A stretch of 64,000 bases of DNA from assembly GCA_947652605.1 (NCBI GenBank), contig OX393576.1, positions 60,054,966 through 60,118,965 of the forward strand, read 5' to 3'. The notes under the pieces were generated by a model that saw only the letters and a list, made by a program, of their open reading frames with translations, did not search any database and was not told the origin of the DNA. Made by a program: the position numbers and the translations under genes. The stretch comes from Elmis aenea (taxonomy: Eukaryota; Arthropoda; Insecta; Coleoptera; Elmidae). Shown here one piece after another: positions 23,934-35,828 of this stretch (the stretch's first letter is position 1; every line of letters begins with the position of its first letter).

Positions 23934-24396
23934 ATCAAACACACTAATTTCTTAATATTTTTTTGCCGAGCACCTAAAAAAAAAAACTACAATAACTCTC
24001 CGGGGTTGTATAACTGATCGCCAGGATTATTTTAAATAAACTAATTTTTAAGGTTTGTCAAGATTTGGTATTGATTAATCCAGGTCTCTCCGATGTTCTG
24101 ATGTAACCAATAATAAATTCGACTATTAAAATTCAATAATGTTTATGCTTAAAATCTCAGATGGGCCCATCTTGCAATGCTTTTAAAAAACCTAATAAAA
24201 GTTTTGTTGTACCATGATAAGGAGAACGTAAAAATACCATGGAATATTCAATGTTGTTCCCTACAGTGCGCTGCCTGATATAAAAATTGTTTTATAAATT
24301 TTGTTTGTACAATAATAAAACCTTTAAATGAGATGCAAATGAGCTTTAAGGGGCACTTTTTATGTAAGTAAAAAAAGAATGTAAAAGATGTGTCCA
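23934..24396. other. Intergenic spacer, no gene seen
   Basis: AT-rich with no recognised features. Confidence 0.45.
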
Positions 24397-25867
24397 TTAA
24401 TATTAGGTTGTGGCTATTTGCACCTACAGTAGGTACGAATAATTGGCTATTTGCACCTACTGTAGGTAAATACGAATAATTGTCTATTTGTACCTACTGT
24501 ATAGGCATATACCGCTTGTAACTGAGTTCTGGTACACCCCCTTTTTTACTTTAGTTTTAATTTTTCATAAATAAACTTTTATACAGATGATATGTGTAAA
24601 TACTGGGTTATATGAACACATGTACACTATTATTTCAATTCCGGTTTCGTCGGAAATTACCCTAACTTTGTTATTTCAAATGGAACACCCTGTATATTTT
24701 ATATTTTTGGAAAGAGGAGTCAACTTTTAATACAACTGCATCATTTTGATTAATTTTAATAACCTCAAATAACTTTTGGACAAATATTTATTTGCCGTTA
24801 CCTGCATAAATTGAATTTTATTATGTCAACAAGTGTCCGAAATAGGTTTTTCGTACATTTTAATTACATTTAGGTTACTTTAATCGGTTTTGAATGTTGC
24901 AGACTATTTTTTGACCAATAACATATGTTTGTGTTGAAAGGCTGCCTGCCTCAAACACTTAAAATATTATAAAAACTTATTTAGATATTCTATTAATCGT
25001 AGTATACTGTGCATAATTGCAAACAAATTATCACAATTTTTAAAAAAATTATATAACTATATTAGTTACAAATATAATTTGTTTTGTTGCACCTAGGCAC
25101 AGGGTACTGCGATTAATATAACGTCTTAACAAGTTTTTATAATATTTTTATTCTATGAAGCAGCAATCCAACACAAATATAAGTTATTGGTATTGTTAAA
25201 TTTGTCAGGAAATACTCTATTTTAATAAGTGCATGTACTACTGCATTTGCATTTGTCAAAAAAACCGATTTGCAATCTTCAAAGCCGATTAAAGTAACCT
25301 AAATGGCAATTAAAATTTACAAAAATATTTGTCGGACACTTGTTGACAAAATAAAATTCAATGTATGCAGGTCACACGGCTCACTTAATAAAAAAATAAA
25401 TTATTATTCAAAAATTAGTTAAGGTTATTTAAATTAACCAAAGTCCTACACAGTGGGTAGAGGGACTTATGACTAAATAAAAATAAAAAAGTAACCAAAC
25501 CAGTGCAGTTGAATTCATAATTGCCTCCTCTTTCTAAAAATGTAAATATATATAGGGTGTTCCATTTGAAATAACAAAGTTAGGGCAATTTCCAGCGAAA
25601 CCGAAACCGAAATAATAGTGTACATAATATGTTCAAATATTCCGGTTATTTACACATATCATATGTCTAAAAGTTTATTAAGAAAAAAATGAGGTGTACC
25701 AGGCCTTAGTTACATCTAGGATATACCTATCTATACAGTAGGTGCAAATAGAAAATTAATCGTACCTACTGTAGGTGCAAATAGCCAATTATTCGTACCT
25801 ACTGTAGGTGCAAATATCCAATTATTCGTACCTACTGTAGGTGCAAATAGCCACAACCTTAATATTA
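24397..25867. mobile_element. Long-TIR (MULE-like?) element with 9-bp TSD
   Basis: The element spans 24406..25858 (1453 bp). It starts GGTTGTGGCTATTTGCACCT and ends with the inverse. TTAATATTA flanks both sides (24397..24405 and 25859..25867), a perfect 9-bp target duplication. Each end has a tandem array of a unit of about 33-37 bp containing GCACCTACTGTAGGT: three units at the left and four at the right. Inversion continues inward for hundreds of bases (TGGAACACCCTGTATATTTT near 24678 against its inverse near 25550; ATTTAGGTTACTTTAATCGG near 24868 against its inverse near 25280). Long arms with a 9-bp duplication suit Mutator-like elements, but no transposase is present. Part of the arms is shared with 34851..35828. 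Confidence 0.82.
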
Positions 25868-26801
25868 ACGTATTTAAAAAGTTAAAGGGATTTATAAAAG
25901 ATTTTTAAAATGAAGTTAGTGTTACCTTGAAGTATAATTATATTTCCATATTTATCAACGTGATAATTCTATTCATCTTTTATTATGTAACATAACAGAA
26001 ATCTTTCACTGGAAAATTGGCCTATCATAATTTTTTGATTATAATTAAGTTCTGGTTTATGTATACAATTAAAATTAAACATTATTATATTAACTAATTT
26101 TAATTTCCTTGTTGCTATAAAAGAATGTTAATTCTGTGGCTAACAAATTTAAATTTTAAAACAAGATTCGTATGATTAAAACGTCACGGCGTCCAAACCT
26201 TTACCTAGCTACCTAATTTGGTTTTATGCTCCGAGTAAATTTTAAAGCCACTTTTATTAATTTCAAGTTGATGTGAAGTGCGTAACCCAGTTAATCCTCA
26301 AATACTTTTTAACTTCCATGGTTTCTCTCTCGGTTTTGAGAGTCATGAATCATTTTTGCGAATGGGCAATCGATCATTATGTTGATATCGCTTCAATGAA
26401 CAGCAGTGAACTGAAATTTACGATACATTGGGTTCATATCAGCTACGATTAAACATTCGTTCAATTATAAAAACTGAATAATTGATGTTAAATTACAAAC
26501 TGTCAAAAAAGTAAGTTATAACTGCCTACAAAAGCGCGAATTTAGCTACTGTGGCGTCCGGGTAAGATATTTCGTCACTTATTCTTTTACAGCGAACTGG
26601 AAAAAATGATTTTGGGTTTTCTAAAGCCAAGTAAAAAATCACGTGTAACCTGAAAAAAAAATTGAAAGTCTCTCTTTAGCACATTTAAGTTTTCACATTT
26701 TTATTATTTTTAATACACAGGGTGTCCCAGATAACATATCCAGCACTGGGATTTCACTTGTTATAAGAGATACAGGTTAGCTTAAATTACATGAATCATT
26801 C
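25868..26801. other. Intergenic sequence, no gene seen
   Basis: AT-rich. An ACACAGGGTGTCCCAGATAA motif at 26716 is probably the end of a degenerate repeat of the ACAGGGTG class. Confidence 0.45.
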
Positions 26802-27315
26802 TTAAGTCTGTTTTAGACTATACTAATTTGTAACTATTTTTTCGTTCAAGAAAATCGTATACGATTTTTGTAAAAAAATTTCGTTCAAGAATTTAGCATG
26901 GAAAATATGAACCTCTTACACTGTACTATTTTTTGGTACGAAAATGTTCAATTTGATCACAACAGAAAGCGAATCATTTTCAAATTTAACGTATATTTAA
27001 CGCTTGTTCATATATATATTTATTCCTACAAAATAAACTGTGAGGGATTATAACGGTAATAAGTAGTATTTAACATCGTTTGATTGTTTCACTTAACCTA
27101 ACCCACAAATGACATGCGGTCAGATACAGTTGCAGTAGAATACGCATGCGCCCATGCCACAAAACACGCCCATGTAAAATAGGACCCATTTAGGACAGGT
27201 TCTAATTTCATACGAATTTTTCGTTCAAGATTTGTAATTTCTGATTGACACCGTACTAGAAAATCGTATACGATTTTCTTAAACGAAAAAATAGTGTAGT
27301 ATAAAACAGACTTTA
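26802..27315. mobile_element. Harbinger-like MITE, 508 bp, TSD TTA
   Basis: The element spans 26805..27312, begins AGTCTGTTTTAGACTATACT and ends AGTATAAAACAGACT. TTA is duplicated at 26802..26804 and 27313..27315. Subterminal AAAATCGTATACGATTTT palindromes occur near both ends (26854 and 27261), and TTTTTCGTTCAAGA recurs inside. There is no coding capacity. Confidence 0.85.
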
Positions 27316-27850
27316 GCTATAGAAGGAGCCACAATCTATTTTTAGAAGTAATAAATTTCCCGTATTTCAGAAGTTATAGCAAAATTATGCAAATCTAATT
27401 TTTTTTTTAATCTTTATAATTAAATCAATTTTATTTGTAGTTTCTCAAAAATTGAAAGTAATAAAAATAATTGTTACATTCTAAATAAAAATGTGATCCA
27501 GGACAGGACAAATAAAATTGATCTAGTGATTAAGACGAAAAAATTAAATTAGAGAAAAAAAAATTCAACGTTTTTAAAATTTTTGCTATAACATCTTAAG
27601 TACGAGGAATTTTGTACTTTTAAATATAGATTGTAGCTCCGCTCATCTTCAAGAATAATTTATCTAATTTTAGCAAACCTATATCAAATAAAGGTAAAAC
27701 TGGCACCAAATAGTTTAAAAATTCTTACAAAAAAATATTTATTTGGTTGTTGTAAATAAGCCAAGGAAAAAACACTATATATAAAAGCTATTATTAAGAT
27801 TGCAAGCTATATAGGTACAGTATCTTAAAACTTTTAAATACAAAATATTA
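27316..27850. other. Intergenic spacer, no gene seen
   Basis: AT-rich with no recognisable feature. Confidence 0.45.
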
Positions 27851-28769
27851 CAGTAGGGAAGACCGGGGATGAAAGTAACACGGGTAGGTTGTAACAGTGC
27901 CTATAGTTTCTTTAATTTTTGTTATTTGTCGCCCTAAGCGCTTGTGCAATGTTCATTTACATGCACCTCCCTGTCTACATTGCTAGTTTTCATCTGTCAT
28001 AGAGGTTAAGTTTTTGCCAGCCAGAGTCACTATTTTCCGCCTAAAAGTTAATGCGTTGTATTACCGGTCGAGTGACTTTTAGGCGAAAAAGGAACAAAAA
28101 AGTAACTAGATTATTATGCTCAAAATTTTGTTTGCTGTTGGTGGATGCTGGATGCAATACAATTTGACGATGGAATGGTGGTAAATTGTGGATTCCCTCC
28201 AATTTGTTTTGTGTACACTTGGGGTCAAAAGTAACAGTGTTACAACCAACCCCAATCAATATTTTCACTTGCAAATGTCCATTCTTAGCAATAGGTGGTT
28301 TTCTTCGTAGATGAGAACATACAAAACTTGTCGGATTAATTTTCCAATTTGTTGTATCATTTTGTTTCACTTTGTTAAATATTGATAATGTTCACTTATC
28401 ATTTTGTATTGCACCAAAACTTTTTTGCAATTTTCATTTTGCTAATGTGTATTTTGGAATCAAATATTAATTTTGTTGATGAATACTAATATTATTTACC
28501 CACTACTTATGAGCTGTGTAAATTATTTTGCCGTTACAATTACCCCGATCATTGTTACTTTTAGCCTCAATGTTGATGTTGAAAGTATTAGCTGTCTCTC
28601 TACCAAAAAATCTCATATGCTTTACCAAACATATGAAATAAATATCCTGGAACGAAGAAAAATGTCCAATATATCATTAAATCAGTTTGCATGGAAGAAA
28701 CTGGTTATACTCTATGAGAAATTAAATAAAAACAAATAAATTTTACTTTCATCCCCGGACTCCCCTACT
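27851..28769. mobile_element. TIR element of about 0.92 kb, family uncertain
   Basis: The left end CAGTAGGGAAGACCGGGGAT, continuing GAAAGTAA, is the inverse of the right end TTACTTTCATCCCCGGACTC, continuing CCCTACT (28742..28769). The left end is preceded by TA, as in Tc1/pogo-like insertions, but the right flank reads AG, so no target duplication is certain. Two ORFs lie inside: 28041..28370 (-), 109 codons, and 28473..28739 (+), 88 codons. I do not recognise either as a transposase, and no DDE block is visible. Confidence 0.65.
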
Positions 28770-29509
28770 AGTGCTAGTTTTACGCAAAGCACGACTTTAC
28801 ATCAAGTTGTTTTGACAGTTATTTTAAAAAATTGCCCAGAAAAGTCTTGAGGTATCGATATGATCGAAAAAAGAAGAACTGCTGTCTGATTTTGTCCAAT
28901 AACAAAGTAAGTTTTATTTTAAATAAATAGTCGAATAACGCAATTATAAACATCAAGATTTTATGCAGATTTTACAAACATTTAATAAAATACAATTATT
29001 AACCTGTGCAAAAAAAATGCTTGAAAATGATCTTAATGACGTTTCAAAATACGGAAATGTACTTTTGCCCAACCCTGTACATTGTTTAACAGAAGTGATG
29101 CAAGAGTATTAAAAGTTTAGGGCGTGGTCGACATACCAAACTACTGTCTCGACCTTGTTGCAGAATTTACTTTTTATCCGCATCAAATATTAACCACAAT
29201 TTACATTGCATAATTTAGAGAGAAATTAAGCTAATCTAAATTTCCACCAAAACAATGAAACGAATTAGTTAATCAGATAAAATATTCACAACAGTAAAAC
29301 AAGTTTTGAAATAGAAATGCTAAACCAGTATTTAGACTAAATATTTATGAAATTAACTGTTATTTTGTATTCAAATATTGACATTGAATAAATTATTTTG
29401 TGTTACGTTAAAACTGTATGCTATTAATAATTGTGCACAGATTGTGGACTTGCAAGAGTGCACGGTAAGATACTGTATCGTACAGGTTTCAGAAACAAAA
29501 TAATCGTCT
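28770..29509. other. Intergenic spacer, no gene seen
   Basis: AT-rich with no long ORF or element end recognised. Confidence 0.45.
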
Positions 29510-31234
29510 TTAACCCTTATAATACCGCATCTTTTTTGTGACACGTAATACCACTGGGGTCATAATGACCCCAAAGCTCTTTACTATATAAAACTATGAT
29601 TATCAAATAGAAACTTTTTTCCAAGCTTGTTATACATTGTTTAAACAACTTATGGTAGTATCAAATACTCAAAAATAGTTACTAGTAATTTACTTTAATT
29701 AATAATTACAATAAAAAAATCTAATTATTCTACGTTTATGTTACGTTTGCAGGCCTAACAAGTAATTGTCTGGTGATTATTACAAAGAAAGTGACTGCAA
29801 TGGTTGCAACTGATTGAATGCTTTCCATCTAAATTTCTTGGGCATTCCCAATATCTACCACGTTTTAGTTTTTACGACTCTTGTAACTGCCTCTGTGAAG
29901 TTGATGGTTTTTGTAACTCCGTTCAGTAGCCGCTGGTTGTTTTCCTAGTTGCATAAGGAACTGTCGCCATTTGTAGACCTTTTTTGCTTGCCAATCTTTA
30001 TTAGGTGACACTATGTAATGTAGGCGTTGAGGGCACTAATATGTATGATATTATAAAAAAAAAACAGGCCATATTCGTGTCTGTCTGTTCACAGTATATG
30101 TTCCAACAAGCTGGTCCATGGTATCAACGCCTGATTTTGTTTTATTATAGTCAATTATTATTTGCGGTTTCTTCTTGTCACCTTCAGAAATCTCTCCAAT
30201 GTCGTGTGTTGTGGATAGTAGCGTAACAATTTTTCTCTTTTTTGGACAATAAGACACTAATATAGCGTCGTCTTAATATCCAAATTTAGTTGAATACAGG
30301 TCTCTCTTATGCGAATCGATTAGTTCCTTAGGGGGCTCTAGTATGTTCTTCCGTACTGTACCAAGCAATGTTGGATTCTTTTCTTTCAAATCTCTTGCAA
30401 GTTCGAGACTCGTAAAAAAATATCTTTGGTCACATTCCTCCCTGATTTCTCTAACCCCTCTATCATTTCTAAATCGACTCGTTTCCCTTGATTGCGTCCA
30501 CGCTGGTCACCTGTTTTACAACTGTATAATATCTGGTAATTGTAAACGTATGCGGTTGGACTATCGCAGGATGATCTTTATGCCATATTTTCCAGGCTTT
30601 GATGGTATATACTGTTTGAAGGGGCACCTACCTCGGAAAGTTAACAGCTATTCGTCAACCGTTCTCATAGGAATGTACGCATCTTTTAGAGTAGGTAGCC
30701 ATAATTCAAAAAGTGTTCGAATTGGTGCCAGTTCATTTGGGTCTCGATTTTTTCTTCTTGCTTCAGCATTATCAAAACGCAGACATTAAGAAATTGCAGT
30801 GAATCTGTTTTTACTCAAAGTTTTGTTGAATATAGGACGTTCATCTTCAACATTCCACAAATTTGTAATCCCTTCGTTATGAGATTTATAAACTAATATC
30901 AGCAATGTAGCTTAGAAAGTCTTTGGCATTCACAAGCACGCAATGAGATAAAATTATAACTCATAGGCAAAGCTAAACAACGTTCTAAAAATCAATGCAC
31001 CTACATAGTATTAGGGGTCTCCGGTGACCCCAGTTTTGTTATGTGTAACTTAATTAAATTTTTGGAAAACGATACATCCTGCAAAAACCGTACTGTACCG
31101 AAAGATAATAACTATATACTGTTTTGTGTAAAGTCGATTTTTTTTTTAATTTTAGGAAGACGCGCATTTCAAAAATATACAGCTTCACAGAGCGAGTAGG
31201 GTCTCTAGTGACCCCATGTTAGTATAAGGGTTAA
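29510..31234 (-). mobile_element. piggyBac-family element, internally deleted, TTAA TSD
   Basis: TTAA at 29510..29513 and 31231..31234 flanks a segment that starts CCCTTATAATACC and ends AGTATAAGGG, the CCC-type ends of piggyBac elements. Subterminal palindromes of the form GGGGTCA...TGACCCC occur near both ends (29556, 31015 and 31198). A broken transposase lies inside on the minus strand. Another copy of the left end is found at 39320..39602. Confidence 0.9.
29755..30955 (-). pseudogene. piggyBac transposase pseudogene
   Basis: Read on the minus strand from about 30955, this keeps much of a DDE_Tnp_1_7 (piggyBac) transposase. In order: LWNVEDERPIFNKTLSKNRF; then LAPIRTLFELW with a later TVDE; then FRGRCPFKQYIPSKPGKYGI; then GRNVTKDIFLRVS and NPTLLGTVRKN; then the open stretch 30257..30051 with YNKTKSGVDTMDQLVG, which holds a conserved late aspartate region; and finally a C-terminal Cys/His finger (RYWECP, CNHCSHFLCNNH) ending at TAG 29755. 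The N-terminal region is missing. Several in-frame stops (for example after TVDE) and frame changes break it, so it cannot make an active enzyme. The domain order shows that the fragments form one gene and are not separate ORFs. Confidence 0.88.
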
Positions 31235-32997
31235 GAGTATCTTTGAAAACATTGGATGAATATGTGAGATATTAATTAAAAACCACACCATTTTTCATCT
31301 CACGGGAAATATGCTAATGTTGAGACTTCCGCTTCTTCGTCAGCACATCATTTTCATTACTCAACACAATAATCTCCTGATGAACAGAAGAAAATCTCGA
31401 TCTGGTCTAGATTTTTGCTAAGTAATGATTTTGTGTGGCAATAAGATAAATTTATTATTTAAATTAAATCGCTTAAATAATTTAAACATTTAATAAAAAT
31501 AATTACTATTTTGTAGATAATTTAAAGATTATTATTAAGAAGACAGTTTATTCAGAAAAATATTAATTAATACATATTTTGGACAAACATGGGTGGTGTC
31601 AAATAGTGCAAAATAATAATCAGGTTATAATTTAATTCGTTTTGGTTATCCAACGAACATATTGTTTAATTTTCTTGGAAAAGCCTGCAGGTAAAAATAT
31701 TCAATTAAAATGTCAAATATTTTTCTATCGAAGTTCAGGATGGCATGTTCAGTTAGTTCAAATTAACTTAAGGAAAAGTTATTGCTGTCGCTAGACATTG
31801 CGATTCCTAAATTGCAAATGCAACTTTTAAATTGACTTGCTGGTAGTTTATTTTAAAATACCGTTCTTTCAGGTATAAATATTTTTACTGTATAATAACG
31901 AATATTTATTTTAAGAACGGTAACAAAATAAGGCACTATTTTAGATCAAACAGTATTTTGTAACTACACAAATGTTTAGCAGATGTTTAAAATACAAAAA
32001 AGATGGGCAAATTTTTTATAACAGGGTGTTGAGCTAGATGGTCGTGGAATAATATTTTTCGTTAATATCATTCTTCGCAGAAATAGCAATTTCATATGTA
32101 GGTTGATATTTTTCTTCCTCAAAAATTTAATATTGATACAAACCTAGTGGGATGTGATAAAGTCAAAGTGACCTTAAAATTTAGTCAATTCTATAAACAT
32201 AATATGTATAAATGCGCATTCTTGAACTTTCTTTTTATTCTCCTGCCTGCACTGCACGGCATTATTGAGTGTCAAGCCAGAAAATGGAGCAGAGCGACTC
32301 ATTCCGTAATCTCGGGGAGTCGAGGAACGTTTGCTGCTCCATTTTGCATTAAAATTATGTTGTACATTTTTAACTTTAACAACGCATTTTTCTTGACATT
32401 ATGAAAAACTGTTACTGTTGGAATTGATTGTAAAAATCGGATTTTCAATTTATATGTTCATTAGAACATTTCTAAAATTACGGGAAATAATTATCTTAAT
32501 TATTTGCAAAAAATACAATAATTGGATTTTTAAAAACTTCAAGTAATTGGTTAAAAGATGTAACTTTCTTTATCATTAAATAATAATTGTTAAGAACGTT
32601 GTATATAAAAAGCGTGACTAATTTTTTTTTTATATTTTTGTCATCTTATTGGGTTGAACATCAGAAAAAACTGTCACTGTTCGCAGGCTGTGGCTATTGT
32701 GAAGGCCTTTTACCATGTACATTTTTGGTTTATTGGAGTAATTATTCACTTTGATGTATTTAAAAAGAATAATTGCTTGATGTGACGTTATTAATCAATT
32801 AAATTGACAGACAAATACTGCCAAAATTGAGGTTTATGAAAATCACGGCCTTCGAAATTTGTCCAATTTTAGATTAATATTTTAAACTAAAAATCGTACC
32901 TTTAGTATTAAATCTAGTACCATTAGATGCGCAATAATTTTACCTTTCATTACCTTTCCTGTAAGGTAAATTGGCGAGCAGGAATCCACGAAAACGT
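31235..32997. other. Intergenic sequence, no gene seen
   Basis: AT-rich. An ACAGGGTGTTGAGCTAGATG motif at 32022 is a probable repeat end. At about 32280-32346 AAATGGAGCAG is matched by CTGCTCCATTT about 45 bases later in a locally GC-richer stretch, a possible hairpin. The ORF 32147..32404 covering it has no recognised domain. Confidence 0.45.
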
Positions 32998-33246
32998 TTA
33001 ACTCTTTGTGGTCCAACGTCGGGTCGTCCCCGCCCGCATATATTAACGCCTGCGTTTCAAGGTCAGCTGACGTTATTATAACTGCCGCTCATTTTCATTT
33101 TAAAACTAAAAACCTGAAGAGCTGTATGTATAAGGACTGCTATCAGTAAATGTCGCTGCCAAAACAAATAGTTATTTAGTTATAGGTAATTTCGGAAAAT
33201 TATTGGTTAGAATTATGTGACAAATAATTGGACCGCAAAGGGTTAA
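32998..33246. mobile_element. piggyBac-like MITE, 241 bp, TTAA TSD
   Basis: TTAA at 32998..33001 and 33243..33246 flanks 33002..33242, which begins CTCTTTGTGGTCCAA and ends TTGGACCGCAAAGGG. These are inverted repeats with 13 of 15 bases matching, and the right end has the CCCTTTG form of many piggyBac elements. The interior is GC-rich near 33010-33045. No ORF. Confidence 0.85.
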
Positions 33247-34104
33247 AACAATGTTAAACTCCTCTGTTTGTCCTTGCAAGTCAACACCCGGTATAATTTT
33301 TTTTATAAATAATTATTGTGCAAATAATTATAATTGTGCTATGAATGCAACTTCAGCAGTGTTTGAACCTCGTGAAATTTTATGCGCCAAACAAGTTATA
33401 ACAAAAGGAACAGGCAAAAATGTAAATCATTGTATGCAGGTCGCGTGTTCGCTTTAAACGCGAGTCCTTCATAATGTCAATGTTTAAGTAAAACCTTGAT
33501 TTTAAGTTGAATATTTTATTTCGAAAAACTTGTTCGACTGTGTATGCTTTTATCTAATTACATCTCCTACGCGCAAATGGTCACTGAAATGTAAAAATCA
33601 TATAGGGTTTACTCATGTAAGTATGTAATTTTGCGCAATTTGAGAACGGTAGGGTATATTTTAGGAAAAATGTCGCTGTTATCCATTTCCGCAAGCCAAA
33701 AATTAAATGTTCTGATGAATATAGCAGGAAATGGGGTTTATTAGAGTACAAGCTCAACTTTTTGAAAGTGGTCTATTTAAGTTTTTTGATAAGACGGAGA
33801 AGTTAAAGAGGAAATATAATAAATAACTTATTTGGAATTGATTTGATAAGCTCATTTCTTAAAATATATTACAGCAATATCTAGGACGGTATAGTATATA
33901 ATTTGTTAATTAGATTATTTTTTTTAGCGTAATACTAACAATAAGCGTATAACGTGATAGAATTAAGTTTTTAATATTAATTTTGTGTTTTATTGGAATG
34001 ATATAGTTAATATATTAGTGAAAAAAAAACTTTTAGTCATTTGCTGTACTTACAAATATTTTTGATTTTCTTGAAAAAAGTGCAATCCCTTGTTCTATAA
34101 TTAT
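33247..34104. other. Intergenic sequence, no gene seen
   Basis: AT-rich. The 68-codon ORF 33251..33457 (+) begins just outside the MITE and has seven Cys but no recognised pattern. Confidence 0.4.
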
Positions 34105-34715
34105 TATACAGGGTGTGTAAAAATTGGCGGAAGCGCTATACGTGGCGATGTTCTTCGTAAAATTCCAAGTCGAAAATCTTGACATGAAAATGTTGTACCA
34201 TGCTTCCTATGCCCTCAGGAACCATTTAAAGAAGAAAAAAATTTGCGTTTGGACATTTTTTTATCAGCAATTTTTACTTAGGTATTTACAATTTTTGTTT
34301 GAACTGAAAGCCTTCAGTTCGTAAACATAGCTGCAAACTTTTGGGTATCGTAAAACACAAACTAGAAATAATTACGAGAAAAACAGAGATGACAGCTAAT
34401 GACAATGTTGCCAGATGTATTATTTTCATTCAAATCAGTGATTTACATATTTTCAACACCAATTTTTGAAAGTAAGAACACAATATCTAGGAAAAAAGAC
34501 TATTCAAAATTTATTTTTATTCCAATTTGCAGCTTTTTCATTTGCAAGTATTAAATAATAACGCTTATTAAAGAACTAAATGTCAAAACTTTGAGGACCT
34601 CCTGCAGACACAGCAAGCATGGTACAACATTTTCGTATTAAGATTTTCGACTTAGAATTTTACGAAGAACATCGCCATGTGTAGCGCTTCCGCCAATTTT
34701 TAGACACCCTGTATA
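34105..34715. repeat. TIR element with arms of about 100 bp, TATACAGGGTG ends
   Basis: TATACAGGGTGTGTAAAAAT at 34105 with GGCGGAAGCGCTATACGTGG just after it is the inverse of the segment ending CACCCTGTATA at 34715. The match runs through TTCGTAAAATTCCAAGTCGA and AATGTTGTACCATGCT. There is no transposase: the 66-codon ORF at 34124 lies in the arm and is not a gene. Confidence 0.85.
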
Positions 34716-34850
34716 GAGTGATTCAGTTTGACTGTCGCACCCCTATAACTATGTTAATTTTAGGGGACACTCCAAAAACGCTATATATTTGTAAATTCAG
34801 GAAAATTCTCTATCGAATGACGTTCAAATATTTTTTTTACGATGAAATAA
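34716..34850. other. Spacer between two repeat elements
   Basis: Short AT-rich spacer containing TGACTGTCGCACCCCTATAA, possibly the end of another repeat. The ORF 34718..34927 runs across the junction and is not supported. Confidence 0.35.
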
Positions 34851-35828
34851 CGGGTGTAAATAAAGTGTGGTACACCCCCTTTTTTTTCTTAAGTTTTGAT
34901 TTTAGATTAATAAAATTTAAGACATAGGTATGATATGTGTAAAAAAACACGTTTTTTAAGCACATTCTCACAATAATTTCACTTCCGGTTTTGCCGGAAA
35001 TGACCCCAACTTTTTGATTATAAATGAAACACCCTGTATATTTTTACATTTTTGGAAAAAGGAAGCGATTTTGGACTATTTTGGTTAATTTTTATTACCT
35101 CAAATAATTTTTGAACCAGAATTTATTTTTTCATTAAGTGTGCCGTGACCCGCAGAAATTGAATGTCATTATGTCAACAATTGTCCAAAAAATGTTTTTG
35201 TAAATTTTAATTGACATTTAGGTTACTTTAACCGGCTTTGAGGGTTGCGGAATCGGTTTTTTGACAAAAATTCAACTTTTTTTTAAATGAAACTATAGTG
35301 GCACAAGCGGTTACTTAAATGGAGCATCTTCTAACGAATCCATCGATACCAATAACTTGTATTTTTATGAATAGTGCTTCAAAAACTTCAAATTATTGTA
35401 AAGATTTATTAAGAGAACCTGTTAATCGCACTACACTGTGCATAACTGAAACAAAACAAATCATTCAAAACAAAAACTAAGGTGCTATGGAAGATCGCTA
35501 TGGAAACAAACAAATGCTTGTTTACGTGTTTGTTTGTCATTGCGGTGGTAGAAAAATGATTACACAGTCATTAAATTAAAACATAATAATTGATTCAAAA
35601 ATTATTTGAGGTTATAAAAATTAACCAAAATAGTCCAATTGTATTAAAAATCGCTTCCTCTTTTCAAAAATGTAAAAATACACAGAATGTTCCATTTAAA
35701 ATAATAAAGTTGGGGTCACGTGGTCAAAAAATCCGTTTTTTTGCACAAATCATTATGTCTAAAATTTCATTAATCCATAATCAAAACTAAAGAAAAAAGG
35801 GGGTGTACCGCACTTTATTTACACCCCG
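34851..35828. repeat. Foldback element sharing arms with the 24406 element
   Basis: The left end CGGGTGTAAATAAAGTGTGG, continuing TACACCCCC, is the inverse of the right end ending near ACACCCCG at 35828. Inner landmarks GAAACACCCTGTATATTTTT (near 35025) and ACATTTAGGTTACTTTAACC (near 35214) are also in the arms of 24406..25858. This copy lacks that element's GGTTGTGGC ends, so the two elements share a module and not the termini. Confidence 0.75.

Noticed and set aside
28041..28370. 109-codon minus-strand ORF as a THAP-like or pogo transposase
   Set aside because: A short NWKINPTSFVCS stretch vaguely recalls a THAP motif, but the expected Cys and His spacing and flanking motifs are absent.
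30343..30789. 148-codon plus-strand ORF
   Set aside because: The opposite strand reads as piggyBac transposase (FRGRCPFKQYIPSKPGKYGI and others), so the plus-strand ORF is a shadow.
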